From positions 53,118 to 117,117 of the forward strand of contig CAVSGR010000002.1 of assembly GCA_963727535.1 (NCBI GenBank): a stretch of 64,000 nt of DNA, written 5' to 3'. The notes beneath the pieces are model-generated. The model was not told the DNA's origin and did not search any database. It saw only the letters and a list, made by a program, of their open reading frames with translations. How positions within the stretch are numbered: position 1 is the stretch's first letter; each line of letters starts with the position of its first letter. The position numbers were made by a program, and so were the translations under genes. The DNA is from RBG-16-34-14 sp963727535. GTDB taxonomy: Bacteria > Bacteroidota > Ignavibacteria > Ignavibacteriales > Ignavibacteriaceae. This document shows, in pieces, positions 44,122 to 53,753 of the stretch.

Positions 44122-46828
44122 TAATTACCATCTTTTTCGTCTGCCTGAAGTCTCCTGCTGTTAAAGAGTAAAAATAAACACCTGCGCCAATTTCGTTCTT
44201 TAATGATTCTATTGAAAAATCAACTGAATGTTTTCCGGCTTCTAAATAGTTATTTATTAAGGTTGCAACTTCAATTCCAAGAATATTGTAAACTTTAAGT
44301 GTTACAAGTCCAGCCTTCGGAATTGAAAAACTTATCTTGGTAGATGGATTAAACGGATTGGGATAATTTTGAGATAGTTCATATTCGGTTACACCGGAAT
44401 ACTCAACTTTAACCGGACCGAAGAATTTTATCTCGCCATCAAAATCAATTTGCTTAAGCCTGTAATAATTTATTCCTGCTTCCGGAAATTTATCCACAAA
44501 ATTATAGTTTGAAATTTCTTCGCTGTTTCCTTTTCCCTTGACAAAACCGATGGTTTTATAATTAAGATTTTCTTTTCCCTTATCGTTTTGTACTGCACGT
44601 TCAACCTCAAAACCATTGTTATTCAATTCTGTAGCTGTAGTCCAGTTAAGATAAACTTTTTCGTTAGAAAGATTTGCAGCAAACGAAGTTAATTCAACAG
44701 GCAAAATATCATAAACAACTATTGCAATGTCATCAACATACCAGCCATCGCGGTTAAGATATCCATCACTTTTCAATTCGAATCTTAGTTTAATCTGGCT
44801 GGATGAATAAGTTGCAAGACTTATATCTTCAAAAACCCAGTTGAGCCTTGTACCATCATAAACGGGTTCTCCATCCGGCTGAAAACTACCTGTGCCCGGT
44901 TCGGTATATTGTCCTTCAAGAGGAATCCAGGTAACACCATCATCAGTTGAAATTTTAACCTGCCCGTAATCCCAATTACTTTCAATATCATATTTTGTCC
45001 AGAACCTGAGCTGAGGATTCTTAAAACCCGATAAGTCAACCGGATTTTTTAGAGTCATTGTAATAGTTGCACTATTGGCATAATTACCCGACTTGCTATC
45101 TGTAAAAGAAGTCGGTGCTGAATAATAAGATGAAGTAGTCGCTTCCCATTTAGGATCAGGCGGGGTACTTGTTACTATCCAGTTTTCTGTTGGATCGTTT
45201 GAAGTATCTTTAAAAGCAAACTCAGGTATACCTATTAGAATTTCTATAGTGTCCTTATCTGTTTCTATACCATTCATTGTTGAAGTAAGCAACAGCCTAA
45301 CCTTTTCGTCTACAGAGGCATCCTTAGAAATTGTAAAAGACAAAGGAGAAGAAAAAGTAAATGATTCCCTGGAAGGAATAGAATCTACCGAAACAGAATT
45401 TGTATTGACCTCAGCATATGAGCTAAGTGAGCTTAGCTCTACTGAAATATTATTAGCAGTTGCCAAACCTTTGTTCTTAATTGTTGCATTAAACTGAACA
45501 ACATTCCCCGGAAGAAAATACTGCTGAGAAAAATTTGTATTCTCAAAAGAAACGTAACCGCCGGCAACCCAGGCATAGTAAAGATTGGGAGCCAGATTCT
45601 CTTCTGCAAGAGGAAAAATTCTACTCTGCGGCGGCCAGAACCCATCTGATCCGAAACCTACTTCCGGAGTCATTGCAAAAATTTTTCCACCGTTTAAAGC
45701 AACATCTCCATCATATAAATAATCATCACTGTTCCCTCTTGTTGAATATCCAACTGTCTGCTGGTCAGTTCCCCGGGAATAATTATTAAATCTTGTCATA
45801 TCGGATGCAAACTCTCTGAAGGTAAGTGAGTCGGGAGTTTCGGTCTCCAATGCACCATAGGGATATATTAGATAACCTCCAAAAGTATGATAGTTAAGCG
45901 CGTTCTTAAATCCTTTACCTGCTACAAAATTCCTGATGTTTGCTGTTTCCGGTTCTGAAAATGGTGCCGTGCCTCTATATGTTTCGTCTCCAGCATTCAA
46001 ACCTGATCCATTATTCGGGGCATTCCAATATGCCATTGGTCCATAATTTCGGTTTAAATCTACACCGTAATTAGTTCCAACTTTTCTCCTGTTTTTTCTC
46101 CAGAAACCGCCGCCGTCAGGATTTGTTCCCCTGTTATATTCATATCCATCAGGATTAACAACGGGAATAAAATACAATTCCCTGTTATTAACTAAATAGT
46201 GAACTGCCGGATCAGTATTATAATTTTCCAGCAGGTAATACATAAAATAAATTAACTGCATCATTCCTTCCGGTTCACGAGCATGATGGAGTGCCGTATA
46301 TAATACGCGAGGTTCATTTTCATCTACGTCGGGATTATCAGAAATTTTCACCACGTACATTGGGCGACCTTCTATCGTATTTCCGATTGACTGCTTTTCT
46401 GTTATTAGATTTGGATATAACATTCTCATAGTATCAAGTTGAGCAATAACTTCGCTTAGAGTATAATATCCTCCCATCGAACCAAAACCAAAACCGGAAA
46501 CATTATAATCCATTTTGCTTTGCTCCACGTAATTTTGCTTCTGGCTTTGAGATAATTTTTGTCGTTCTTTATAATATTTAAACCAATCATCTATCAAAAC
46601 ATCATATTTATAGCTGGAGGTTTTAAGAATGGAAAATTGTTCGTCATTAATAAAAATGAGAATAGCCTTATCCTTTGTATATTCTGCGTGATCGAACTGA
46701 ATGCCTAACTCGTAAAGTGTTTTAATATCTTGCCTGTTATGAAGATATATTTTTACTTGCTTGTAATTCTGGGAGTAGGCAGAAGATAATAAAAGAAGTG
46801 AGAAAAAAAGAGTAAACAGAAATTTCAT
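44114..46828 (-). CDS. M14 zinc carboxypeptidase with type IX secretion sorting domain
   Basis: About 904 residues. I start at 46828 (MKFLFTLFFSLLLLSSAYSQ), a clear signal peptide; the frame is open upstream but overlaps the next gene. The M14 domain holds the zinc motif HHAREPE, YFIPVVNPDGYEYNR, GVDLNRNY, the third zinc ligand in NYHTFGGYLIYPYG and the catalytic Glu in MTPEVGFG. Beta-sandwich modules follow (DWGQVKISTDDGVTW-type jelly-roll, then VELTSFAA with WTTATELNNNGFEVER, common in Ignavibacteria). The C-terminus SQNYPNPFNPSTKISFS plus VYNILGIEVATL is the type A T9SS sorting signal. It is exported to the surface and probably trims peptides. Confidence 0.93.
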   Translation of the reverse strand: MKFLFTLFFSLLLLSSAYSQNYKQVKIYLHNRQDIKTLYELGIQFDHAEYTKDKAILIFINDEQFSILKTSSYKYDVLIDDWFKYYKERQKLSQSQKQNYVEQSKMDYNVSGFGFGSMGGYYTLSEVIAQLDTMRMLYPNLITEKQSIGNTIEGRPMYVVKISDNPDVDENEPRVLYTALHHAREPEGMMQLIYFMYYLLENYNTDPAVHYLVNNRELYFIPVVNPDGYEYNRGTNPDGGGFWRKNRRKVGTNYGVDLNRNYGPMAYWNAPNNGSGLNAGDETYRGTAPFSEPETANIRNFVAGKGFKNALNYHTFGGYLIYPYGALETETPDSLTFREFASDMTRFNNYSRGTDQQTVGYSTRGNSDDYLYDGDVALNGGKIFAMTPEVGFGSDGFWPPQSRIFPLAEENLAPNLYYAWVAGGYVSFENTNFSQQYFLPGNVVQFNATIKNKGLATANNISVELSSLSSYAEVNTNSVSVDSIPSRESFTFSSPLSFTISKDASVDEKVRLLLTSTMNGIETDKDTIEILIGIPEFAFKDTSNDPTENWIVTSTPPDPKWEATTSSYYSAPTSFTDSKSGNYANSATITMTLKNPVDLSGFKNPQLRFWTKYDIESNWDYGQVKISTDDGVTWIPLEGQYTEPGTGSFQPDGEPVYDGTRLNWVFEDISLATYSSSQIKLRFELKSDGYLNRDGWYVDDIAIVVYDILPVELTSFAANLSNEKVYLNWTTATELNNNGFEVERAVQNDKGKENLNYKTIGFVKGKGNSEEISNYNFVDKFPEAGINYYRLKQIDFDGEIKFFGPVKVEYSGVTEYELSQNYPNPFNPSTKISFSIPKAGLVTLKVYNILGIEVATLINNYLEAGKHSVDFSIESLKNEIGAGVYFYSLTAGDFRQTKKMVIIK

Positions 46829-46860
46829 TCGCGTTCCAAATTTATATAGATAAAATACGG

Positions 46861-48075
46861 CTAAATCTTTAGAACTTCTCCTTCTGACCTTGCGATAATT
46901 GCAGCTCCGCAGGAATCGCTCCATACATTTACTGTCGTCCGGCACATATCCAGGAAAGGATCAACAGCTAAAATCAATCCTACTCCTTCAAGTGGTAAGC
47001 CAACAGCAGTTAGTACTACAGAAATCATTACAAGACCAGCCATTGGAATTCCTGCTGCTCCTATTGAAGCTAAAAGGGCAGTAAACACAATAATCATCTG
47101 CTGCAAGAAACTCAAATCAATTCCATAAGCCTGAGCAATAAACATTGCAGCTACACATTCATAAAGAGCAGTTCCATCCATATTTATTGTTGCACCCAGG
47201 GGAAGAACAAAACTCGATATTTTATTTGATACCCCAGAGTTATTTTCTACCGCGTCTATAGTTAAAGGCAATGTGGCTGAAGATGACCTGGTAGAAAATG
47301 CCGTTATTAAAGGAGTTGTCAATGCCTGGAAGTGTTTCCAGGGATTACTCTTACCAATAAATCGAAGAATCGTTGGAAGTGTTATTGTAGCATGAACTAT
47401 CAAACCTATTATTACTGTAAGAAAATACATACCTAGTGTACCTAAAACTTCAACCAGGTTTTCCCTTTGTTCCGCTACTACACCTACGACAATTCCCAGA
47501 ACCCCAAGCGGGGTAAAACGAATAACAAAATGAGTTAGTTTCATCATGACTTCAAAACCCGAATTAAAAAACTTTGTAAAAAACTCCTTCGTACCAGGTT
47601 CTGTCTTAGTTATAAAATATCCAATAAGAATGGAAAAAAATATTATTGCTAACATATCTGCTGAAACAAGTGCGTCGAAAATATTTGTTGGAACCATTCT
47701 TAATATAATTTGCCAAAGATCTTTTGAAGATGCAGCGAGTTCAGGCACTGCCTTCTTTAATCCAATATCTGCACCAATACCGGGATGAATGAGATTTACA
47801 AAAACAAGTCCCGTAACAATTGCTAATAAACTTGTTGATATATAGTAAGATATCGTTTTTAGTCCGAGTCGTCCAAGGTTGTGAGCATCTCCAATATTTG
47901 TAACGCCGGATATAATTGAAGTAAGAATTAAAGGAATAATTATCATTCTTAAAGCACGAAGGAACAGGTCGCCCATCCAGGTAAACAAATAGGCATAATC
48001 CGTAAGAAATAAGCCAATCAAAATTGCAAGGACGAGTGCTATCAATATTTGCCAGTGAAGTTTTAGCTTAAGCAT
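46861..48075 (-). CDS. Dicarboxylate/amino acid:cation symporter (SDF family)
   Basis: A 404-residue GltP/DctA-type transporter with eight membrane segments and two re-entrant loops. HP1 has the serine-rich TAFSTRSSSATLPL; segment 7 carries the cation-binding NMDGTALYE; HP2 is AAGIPMAGLVMISVV; segment 8 has DPFLDMCRTTVNVWSDSCG with the substrate-binding Arg and Asp. It takes up glutamate, aspartate or C4-dicarboxylates with Na+ or H+. It ends 33 nt upstream of the M14 peptidase start and begins 5 nt after the hemW stop, so the genes may be cotranscribed. Glutamate use would fit the two GDH genes at 2.5-5.3 kb; this is inference. Confidence 0.92.
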   Translation of the reverse strand: MLKLKLHWQILIALVLAILIGLFLTDYAYLFTWMGDLFLRALRMIIIPLILTSIISGVTNIGDAHNLGRLGLKTISYYISTSLLAIVTGLVFVNLIHPGIGADIGLKKAVPELAASSKDLWQIILRMVPTNIFDALVSADMLAIIFFSILIGYFITKTEPGTKEFFTKFFNSGFEVMMKLTHFVIRFTPLGVLGIVVGVVAEQRENLVEVLGTLGMYFLTVIIGLIVHATITLPTILRFIGKSNPWKHFQALTTPLITAFSTRSSSATLPLTIDAVENNSGVSNKISSFVLPLGATINMDGTALYECVAAMFIAQAYGIDLSFLQQMIIVFTALLASIGAAGIPMAGLVMISVVLTAVGLPLEGVGLILAVDPFLDMCRTTVNVWSDSCGAAIIARSEGEVLKI

Positions 48076-48080
48076 TGTCG

Positions 48081-49211
48081 TTAAAGTATATTTGATAAAA
48101 TTTCATCGCAAACCGCATAACCATTTTTAGTCAGCTTGATATTATCTTTACTAATTGTTAAAAGATTATGCTGTTGAAGTTCTGAAAAGTAATTTGATTT
48201 ATTCTCCAACCATGCATTTCCGAATCTAAACTGTAATTCATTTATATTTATTCCATTGCTTCTCAAAGCGAGCATAATGTATTCATCAAAGAATTGTTCT
48301 TTGGTAACTATCTCAGAACCGGCAACAGCAAAGTTGTTTTTTTCAATCTCACTAATATATTTTTTTAAGCTTGAAAAATTCCACCACCTTTTCCCGTCAA
48401 CAAATGAGTGAGCGGAAGTACCGAAACTCAGATAATCTCTATATTCCCAGTAAGTTTTATTGTGAATACATTCATAACCTTCTTTGGAAAAATTTGAAAC
48501 TTCATATTGATAGAATCCGTTTGATTCAAGAAAATCTATGGTATGTTCATACAATTCAGCATCATAATCTTCATCCTGAATTTTAACTTTTCCATCTAAA
48601 ACCATTTTATTAAGAATTGTTCCTCTTTCAAGAATTAAGCTGTAAGCCGAGATATGTTTTACCGGTAATCCAACTGCTATCTTTAAGTTATCAAGCCATT
48701 TGGCTTTTGTTTGTCCAGGAAGATTAAAAATAAGATCAGTGCTTATATTTTTAAATCCTGCTTTTACGGCATTGTATACTGTATCGATTGCCGTTGTTGT
48801 ATCATGTATTCTTGTTAAGAATTTTAAATCATCTTCATCGAAGGATTGAATTCCAATACTCAACCTGTTTATTCCCGCAATAAAAAAATCTTTAAGCTTA
48901 TTTTGGTTTACTGTTCCGGGGTTTGTTTCCAACGTTATCTCCGGATTTTCAGAAATGGAAAAGTTTTTATTAAGGTAATCAATTATTTCTGAAATATAGC
49001 CGGTTTCCATAAGCGATGGCGTTCCCCCGCCAAAGTAAATTGTTGTAAAGTAACGATCTTTTGAATAAAGATCGGAATAGTAATCTATTTCATTCTTTAA
49101 TGAGTTTAAGAATGATGGAATATTATCTTTAGTAATGATTGAATAGAAATCACAATAAATGCACTTATGATCGCAGAAAGGAATGTGAATATATAGTGCA
49201 GAATTTTTCAA
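48081..49211 (-). CDS. hemW: HemW-type radical SAM protein
   Basis: A 376-residue radical SAM enzyme of the HemW (formerly coproporphyrinogen dehydrogenase-like) family. The [4Fe-4S] motif is CDHKCIYC (Cys13, Cys17, Cys20) in HIPFCDHKCIYCDF. FGGGTPSLM (about 62) and ITLETNPGTVN follow, with the family's GIQSFDEDDLKFLTRIH near 130. HemW is thought to act as a haem chaperone; the true HemN-specific Cys pattern is absent. The C-terminal HemN domain (FDEYIMLALRSNGI) is present. Intact. A terminator lies beyond the next gene region at 49308. Confidence 0.9.
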   Translation of the reverse strand: MKNSALYIHIPFCDHKCIYCDFYSIITKDNIPSFLNSLKNEIDYYSDLYSKDRYFTTIYFGGGTPSLMETGYISEIIDYLNKNFSISENPEITLETNPGTVNQNKLKDFFIAGINRLSIGIQSFDEDDLKFLTRIHDTTTAIDTVYNAVKAGFKNISTDLIFNLPGQTKAKWLDNLKIAVGLPVKHISAYSLILERGTILNKMVLDGKVKIQDEDYDAELYEHTIDFLESNGFYQYEVSNFSKEGYECIHNKTYWEYRDYLSFGTSAHSFVDGKRWWNFSSLKKYISEIEKNNFAVAGSEIVTKEQFFDEYIMLALRSNGININELQFRFGNAWLENKSNYFSELQQHNLLTISKDNIKLTKNGYAVCDEILSNIL

Positions 49212-49307
49212 AAAAATTTCTTATTGCTTTTATATGTTGATAACGAATCTAAAATACAAAAAGAAACTAAAAAATTTATATCAGATAAGTAATTCTTCTT
49301 TAAAATA

Positions 49308-49344
49308 AAAAATCCTTACAGAGAACTGGTTCTGTAAGGATTTT
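49308..49344 (-). terminator. Intrinsic terminator
   Basis: AAAATCCTTACAG and CTGTAAGGATTTT (13-bp arms) around a short loop, with A and T tracts on either side. It ends transcription of the lipoprotein gene at 49364. Confidence 0.85.
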
Positions 49345-49363
49345 AAAAAACTACTTCTGAAAA

Positions 49364-49906
49364 CTACAAACTGGTATCCAGTTGGAAAAGAACATCTATT
49401 TTCAGTACAACCTCAAATGCACCATTTTCACCGGTAACATTACTAACTACATAATCTGCAGAAAAACAGGTATTACCGTTTGCAAGTGAAGCATTGACTT
49501 TTTCAATATCAGCCTGTGTTAAATCAATCTTATAACCATTAGGACTGTAATGATCCGCTGGTTTAACGCCATTGTCCGCAACCGTAACCAACAAGGTTCC
49601 GTTACCATCATATAAATGAAGTGCTCCATCGCCCTGTAAACCTTCATCTCCTGATGAAACCGATTGTGTTACAATATGTGCTTCAACTAAGATTATACTA
49701 TTAAGTTTATCTTTGTAATCATTATAAGTTTCGTTATCTGTAAGGCAGTAAGATTCTCCTCCAGCGGAGCCGCCGCCATCTGTTGCTGTTACTACAAAAT
49801 CAATCGGGAGATCAAACAGAAAATTTTGCAGAGAGTCACAACCACTCATTGCAAGAGCAACAAGCATTGTAAACAATAGTAATGATGATTTTATAAATTT
49901 TTTCAT
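49364..49906 (-). CDS. Lipoprotein, unrecognised
   Basis: A 180-residue lipoprotein: signal peptide with lipobox AMSGC (Cys23). The mature protein is acidic and beta-rich, with a Gly/Ser-rich start (TDGGGSAGG) and segments LVEAHIVTQSVSSGDEG, GALHLYDGNGTLLVTVADNG and GAFEVVLKIDVLFQLDTS. No family is recognised. It starts 14 nt after the stop of the outer-membrane barrel gene, so it is probably cotranscribed with it and may be its partner. Confidence 0.78.
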   Translation of the reverse strand: MKKFIKSSLLLFTMLVALAMSGCDSLQNFLFDLPIDFVVTATDGGGSAGGESYCLTDNETYNDYKDKLNSIILVEAHIVTQSVSSGDEGLQGDGALHLYDGNGTLLVTVADNGVKPADHYSPNGYKIDLTQADIEKVNASLANGNTCFSADYVVSNVTGENGAFEVVLKIDVLFQLDTSL

Positions 49907-49920
49907 TCTCTTTTCTCCTA

Positions 49921-50799
49921 TTAAAATTCAAATGTTAAGCCGCCGCAAAGTACCGACTGAACTCCGAGGCTATAATCAACGTTCAACACTATAACAGCAA
50001 GCTTTACCGACGTACCAATAGTTGCTCTGAAATTATTATCTCCATCAATGCTTACTTTTATTTCCTTCCCTGATTTTGTAGGAGAAGGATCACTCGGATC
50101 AGTAAAAGTATAATCAAGATCAAAGGTGCTTGATTCGTACTGCAAACCGCCGTAGACTGTTAGTAAACCAAAAGACTTACTTGCGTGTGCGTTAAAGGCG
50201 TATGCAGTTATGTCCATTACACCAGTAATTTTAAGGCTGTTGTACAAGAACTGTACCGATATATCTACAGGAGAAAGAGGAATATAACGACTAATATTAT
50301 GTTTCAAACCAATACCGAACATGCTCAAATCTTCGTCATTGCCTAATGAAATACTCGGCAAATAACGAATCATAACTTCACTACCCATAAAACTTGCGGA
50401 AATTTGAGGCAATACTGCGGGTACCCATGACCGATCAATTCCAGGAGGATAAATCTTATAACCATCTGGACCATAATAAGATGTGCTTTGATTATTACCG
50501 TAAATTGTTTGTGCGGGGTGATCAACATTATATCCTTCTATGGAAGGAGTAAAGGTCCTTTGGTCATCAGGAATAAGTATCATCATTCCCTCAAAACCAA
50601 TTGAAAATCCAAAGAAATCCGCAACTTTTGCCGTATGATAAGAAGCAGAATTAAACGCCATCCCGAGCGAAGTGCCAAAGGGTTTTGCGTAATCGGTTAT
50701 TTCAGATTGATTAAGAAAACTGAATCTATCTTCAACCTGAGAGAAAACAGGTGCCGACAGGAAGAGCGAAATAACCAAAAAAAGAAGAATTTTTTTCAT
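49921..50799 (-). CDS. Outer-membrane beta-barrel protein (DUF6588-like)
   Basis: About 292 residues. I start at 50799 (MKKILLFLVISLFLSAPVFSQ), which has GAGGAT 5-10 nt upstream; the frame is open further. After the signal peptide it shows alternating strands: GTSLGMAFNSASYHT, FSIGFEGMMILIPDDQ, GIGLKHNISRYIPLSPVDIS, VDISVQFLYNSLKITG, and GLLTVYGGLQYESSTFDL, ending in VLCGGLTFEF with a terminal Phe typical of barrels. The pattern recalls DUF6588 proteins of Bacteroidota, though this is from memory. It is probably a small barrel. The downstream lipoprotein gene is 14 nt away. Confidence 0.75.
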   Translation of the reverse strand: MKKILLFLVISLFLSAPVFSQVEDRFSFLNQSEITDYAKPFGTSLGMAFNSASYHTAKVADFFGFSIGFEGMMILIPDDQRTFTPSIEGYNVDHPAQTIYGNNQSTSYYGPDGYKIYPPGIDRSWVPAVLPQISASFMGSEVMIRYLPSISLGNDEDLSMFGIGLKHNISRYIPLSPVDISVQFLYNSLKITGVMDITAYAFNAHASKSFGLLTVYGGLQYESSTFDLDYTFTDPSDPSPTKSGKEIKVSIDGDNNFRATIGTSVKLAVIVLNVDYSLGVQSVLCGGLTFEF

Positions 50800-50981
50800 G
50801 TAATCCTCACTAAGAATTAATGTTAATTTTCGGCTCATTGAATTTGTCAATTAAAATCTTATTATGCAACAATTATGCTGAAAGTCCGGCGAATTATTTT
50901 CGCCGAATAATACATTAAATTCAGTGTATCAAAAGAATACCAGTAACAATAGAAAGATAAAAATGACTATAAAAAGTAAGT

Positions 50982-52685
50982 TTAATCCAGCCCCATTAAT
51001 TCTTTAGCTCCTTTAATGCTTGCCTCTGTTATGTTTTCTCCACTCATAAGTTTGGCTACTTCTTTAATTCGTTCTGTAATATTTAGTTTTCTTATTCTGC
51101 TTGTAACACGTTTATTAATTTCGTTTTTCTCAACTGCATAATGCTGATCTGCTAAAGCCGATATTTGGGGAAGGTGTGTTATTGCAATTACCTGGTGACG
51201 AAAAGCAAGCAGTTTAAGAGTCTGCCCGACTTTTTGTGCGATATGCCCACTTACCCCTGTATCAATTTCATCGAAAATTAATAAAGGCAGCTTATCTGTT
51301 TTTGCAAGAACTGATTTTAGCGAAAGCATAACTCTCGAAATTTCTCCCCCTGAAGCAACTTTAGCTAAAGGCTTAACATCTTCACCAAGATTTGTTGAAA
51401 TAAAAAATTGCACATCGTCGTAACCGGAAGAATTAAACTTATATTGTTTCCCTTTCACTAAAATAAAATCATCGGAGCTTTCTGCTTCTGAATTTGAAAT
51501 TTCCACTTGAAATCTGGAATTTGGAATACCAACTTGTTTAAGTAGTTCAATAATGTCTTTCGTTATTTTTTTCGCAGTTTCTTTTCTTCTTATAGAAAGT
51601 TTTTCTGCCGCCGAACCACAATTTTCTCTCACGGTTTTTATCTTCGATTCAAGCTCTGCAATTTTTCCTGAATAATTTTCTGCAATAGAGAATTCATCAC
51701 CTATTTTTTTTCTATGTTCAAGAACGGCTTTTACAGAACCTCCATATTTTTTCTTTAATAAATAAATTGAACCTATTCTCTCTCTTATTTCGGTTAATTT
51801 TTTAGGATCAATCTCTATTTTACTGTTGTACGATCTTAATGTACTCGCTATCTCACTTATAATTGCTACGGCTGACTCATACTCTTTATTAGCATCATTA
51901 AAAGTCTTATCAATTTTTACAAGTTCATCTACTTCATTCTTCATTTTCATCAACGAATCATAAACAGAAGCCTCAGATTCATATAAACCCTGGTAAAGTT
52001 CTGAAGTAAGTTGTTGAAGTCTTTCTGAATTTTCTAAAACGGCTAATTGATTTTCCAGGGTATCTTCTTCATCTATCTCGGGAGAAACTGCATCAATCTC
52101 TTTTATTTGGAATTCATGCAAATCTTTTTTTTCTGCTAAAGATGCTTCCTTCTCTTTAAGCTCTTTTAATTCGTCGGTAAGATTATTTAAGGATTTATAA
52201 AGCCACTTATATGTTCTCAAGAGATCTTCTGTATCGCCACAGCTATCGAGATATTCTATGTGAGTTTCTGTTCTTAATAATGACTGATGTTCATGCTGAC
52301 CATGAAGATCAACAAGAATATCTCCGAGTTCTTTAACAAGAAATAATTGAACAGGCGTATCATTTACAAAACAGCGGTTTGAACCTTTAAGGGAAATTTC
52401 CCTTCGGATTATAAGCTCGGGAGAAAAATCAATTTCATTTTGTTTAAGAAGAGATTCTACTTTTTTATTCCCCTTTACATAAAATATTCCTTCAACAATT
52501 GACTTGTCCGCCCCTTTTCTTACAACTTCTGTAGAAGCTCTTTCCCCCAGGAGTAAACTTAAAGCATCTATAAGAATTGTTTTACCTGCGCCTGTTTCAC
52601 CTGTTATAATATTCAGCCCGGTATCGAATTCTACATCGACTTTTTCTATAAGTGCGTAATCTTTAACGTGGAGAGTTTTTAACAT
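50982..52685 (-). CDS. recN: DNA repair protein RecN
   Basis: A 567-residue SMC-like ATPase for recombinational repair of double-strand breaks. Walker A GETGAGKTILIDAL (residues about 31-44), the LHGQHEHQSLL segment (about 130), a central coiled coil (about 150-350), signature VKPLAKVASGGEISRVMLSL (about 434) and Walker B LLIFDEIDTGVSG (about 472), then QVIAITHLPQISALAD. Full length and intact. It is the last gene of a minus-strand group. Its 5' side faces a short inverted repeat (52726-52774) and the NUDIX gene. Confidence 0.96.
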   Translation of the reverse strand: MLKTLHVKDYALIEKVDVEFDTGLNIITGETGAGKTILIDALSLLLGERASTEVVRKGADKSIVEGIFYVKGNKKVESLLKQNEIDFSPELIIRREISLKGSNRCFVNDTPVQLFLVKELGDILVDLHGQHEHQSLLRTETHIEYLDSCGDTEDLLRTYKWLYKSLNNLTDELKELKEKEASLAEKKDLHEFQIKEIDAVSPEIDEEDTLENQLAVLENSERLQQLTSELYQGLYESEASVYDSLMKMKNEVDELVKIDKTFNDANKEYESAVAIISEIASTLRSYNSKIEIDPKKLTEIRERIGSIYLLKKKYGGSVKAVLEHRKKIGDEFSIAENYSGKIAELESKIKTVRENCGSAAEKLSIRRKETAKKITKDIIELLKQVGIPNSRFQVEISNSEAESSDDFILVKGKQYKFNSSGYDDVQFFISTNLGEDVKPLAKVASGGEISRVMLSLKSVLAKTDKLPLLIFDEIDTGVSGHIAQKVGQTLKLLAFRHQVIAITHLPQISALADQHYAVEKNEINKRVTSRIRKLNITERIKEVAKLMSGENITEASIKGAKELMGLD

Positions 52686-52725
52686 AATCTAAATTTCAAA
52701 AAATCATACATCCATTCAGGCAATC

Positions 52726-52774
52726 AATCATTCAGCCATTCTGATAAAGTAGTATTTGAATGACTGAATGAATG
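52726..52774. repeat. Inverted repeat upstream of recN
   Basis: AATCATTCAGCCATTC (52726-52741) and GAATGACTGAATGAAT (52758-52773) form a 16-bp imperfect stem with two mismatches. It lies between recN and the NUDIX gene and could be a terminator for the latter or a dispersed repeat. Confidence 0.6.
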
Positions 52775-52790
52775 ATAAAACAAAATTTGA

Positions 52791-53324
52791 CTACTGATTA
52801 AAATAGTTTTTCGCCAGGTGAAATGCACAAATTGTTTTTGCATCAGTAATTTCCCCGTTGCTTATTTTTGTTTCAACTTCTTCAATTGAAAATTCAAAAA
52901 CTTCCATTCCTGCCTCCCCTTCTTCGCGGTTATGCTCACCAGCGACCAAATCTCTTGCTAAGTATAAATGAAGAATCTCGGAACAAAAACCGGGGGTTGT
53001 GCAAATTGCCCCCAGCTTTATAATATTTTCAGATTTATAACCAGTTTCTTCTTCTAATTCCCGGTAAGCACAATTAAAAGGATCTTCCCCTTTATCAAGT
53101 TTTCCCGCTGGAAGTTCAAGTAAAAAATCATTAAATGGATACCTGAACTGCCTGACCATTACAATTTTACCATCATCTTTTAAAGGAAGAACAACAGCGC
53201 CCCCGGCATGTATTGCAATTTCCCTGATACCTTTATTTCCACTGTCATAAGTAATTTCATCAACTTGCAGATCGAAAACTCTTCCTCTATATTTTATTTC
53301 ACTCTTATCAATTTTATAATTCAT
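52791..53324 (-). CDS. NUDIX hydrolase, ADP-ribose-pyrophosphatase-like
   Basis: A 177-residue NUDIX protein. The box reads GKLDKGEDPFNCAYRELEEE plus TGY, which fits GX5EX7REUXEEXGU, near residues 75-97. Preceding strands IAIHAGGAVVLPLKDDG and MVRQFRYPF and the following GAICTTPGFCSEILHLYLA resemble ADP-ribose or nucleoside-diphosphate-sugar pyrophosphatases. It is a cytoplasmic clean-up enzyme. Start ATG 53324, about 30 nt after the YkvA gene, so one operon is likely. Confidence 0.92.
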   Translation of the reverse strand: MNYKIDKSEIKYRGRVFDLQVDEITYDSGNKGIREIAIHAGGAVVLPLKDDGKIVMVRQFRYPFNDFLLELPAGKLDKGEDPFNCAYRELEEETGYKSENIIKLGAICTTPGFCSEILHLYLARDLVAGEHNREEGEAGMEVFEFSIEEVETKISNGEITDAKTICAFHLAKNYFNQ

Positions 53325-53354
53325 TAAACTCTTTCTCTAAAAATTATTTATTAA

Positions 53355-53753
53355 TTATGCACGGTATCCTGGGCTGTAATAAGGAATAAGTTCACTGCCC
53401 AGGAACTTTAACAGTGCAGTAATTACACCAAGATCATCAAGATATCCAAACAAAGGTGTTAGATCGGGAATTGCATCAATTGGAGAAATAAAATAAATAA
53501 GTGCGGCAACAACAATTGCTTTTCGGTGCCAGGACACGATGGGATCACGCATATAATTTACAAGTGCAAGAATATCTTTTGCAAAAGAGATTTTCTTTCC
53601 CACTGCTTCAAGTTTTGTCCAGACATTGCTTTCCACAAATTCGACTTTTTTTATGGTGTCTTTTTCTCTCTCTCCGCCAAAATCGAGATCAGTTAGATCG
53701 TCAAAACCATTGACATCTAAATCTTCTTCTTCAAATTTTTCTTTCATAATCAC
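53355..53753 (-). CDS. YkvA family (DUF1232) protein
   Basis: A 132-residue protein with an acidic N-terminus (EEEDLDVNGFDDLTDLDFGG). The DUF1232 core runs from about 65 to 125: PIVSWHRKAIVVAALIYFI, SPIDAIPDLTPLFGYLDDLG and VITALLKFL. The core is hydrophobic enough to be membrane-associated. Function unknown. Its start overlaps the stop of the S9 peptidase gene by 4 nt, so the two are translationally coupled or at least cotranscribed. Confidence 0.85.
   Translation of the reverse strand: MIMKEKFEEEDLDVNGFDDLTDLDFGGEREKDTIKKVEFVESNVWTKLEAVGKKISFAKDILALVNYMRDPIVSWHRKAIVVAALIYFISPIDAIPDLTPLFGYLDDLGVITALLKFLGSELIPYYSPGYRA

Noticed and set aside
46829..46945. N-terminal extension of the M14 peptidase
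   Set aside because: It overlaps the symporter gene, and a clear signal peptide begins at 46828.
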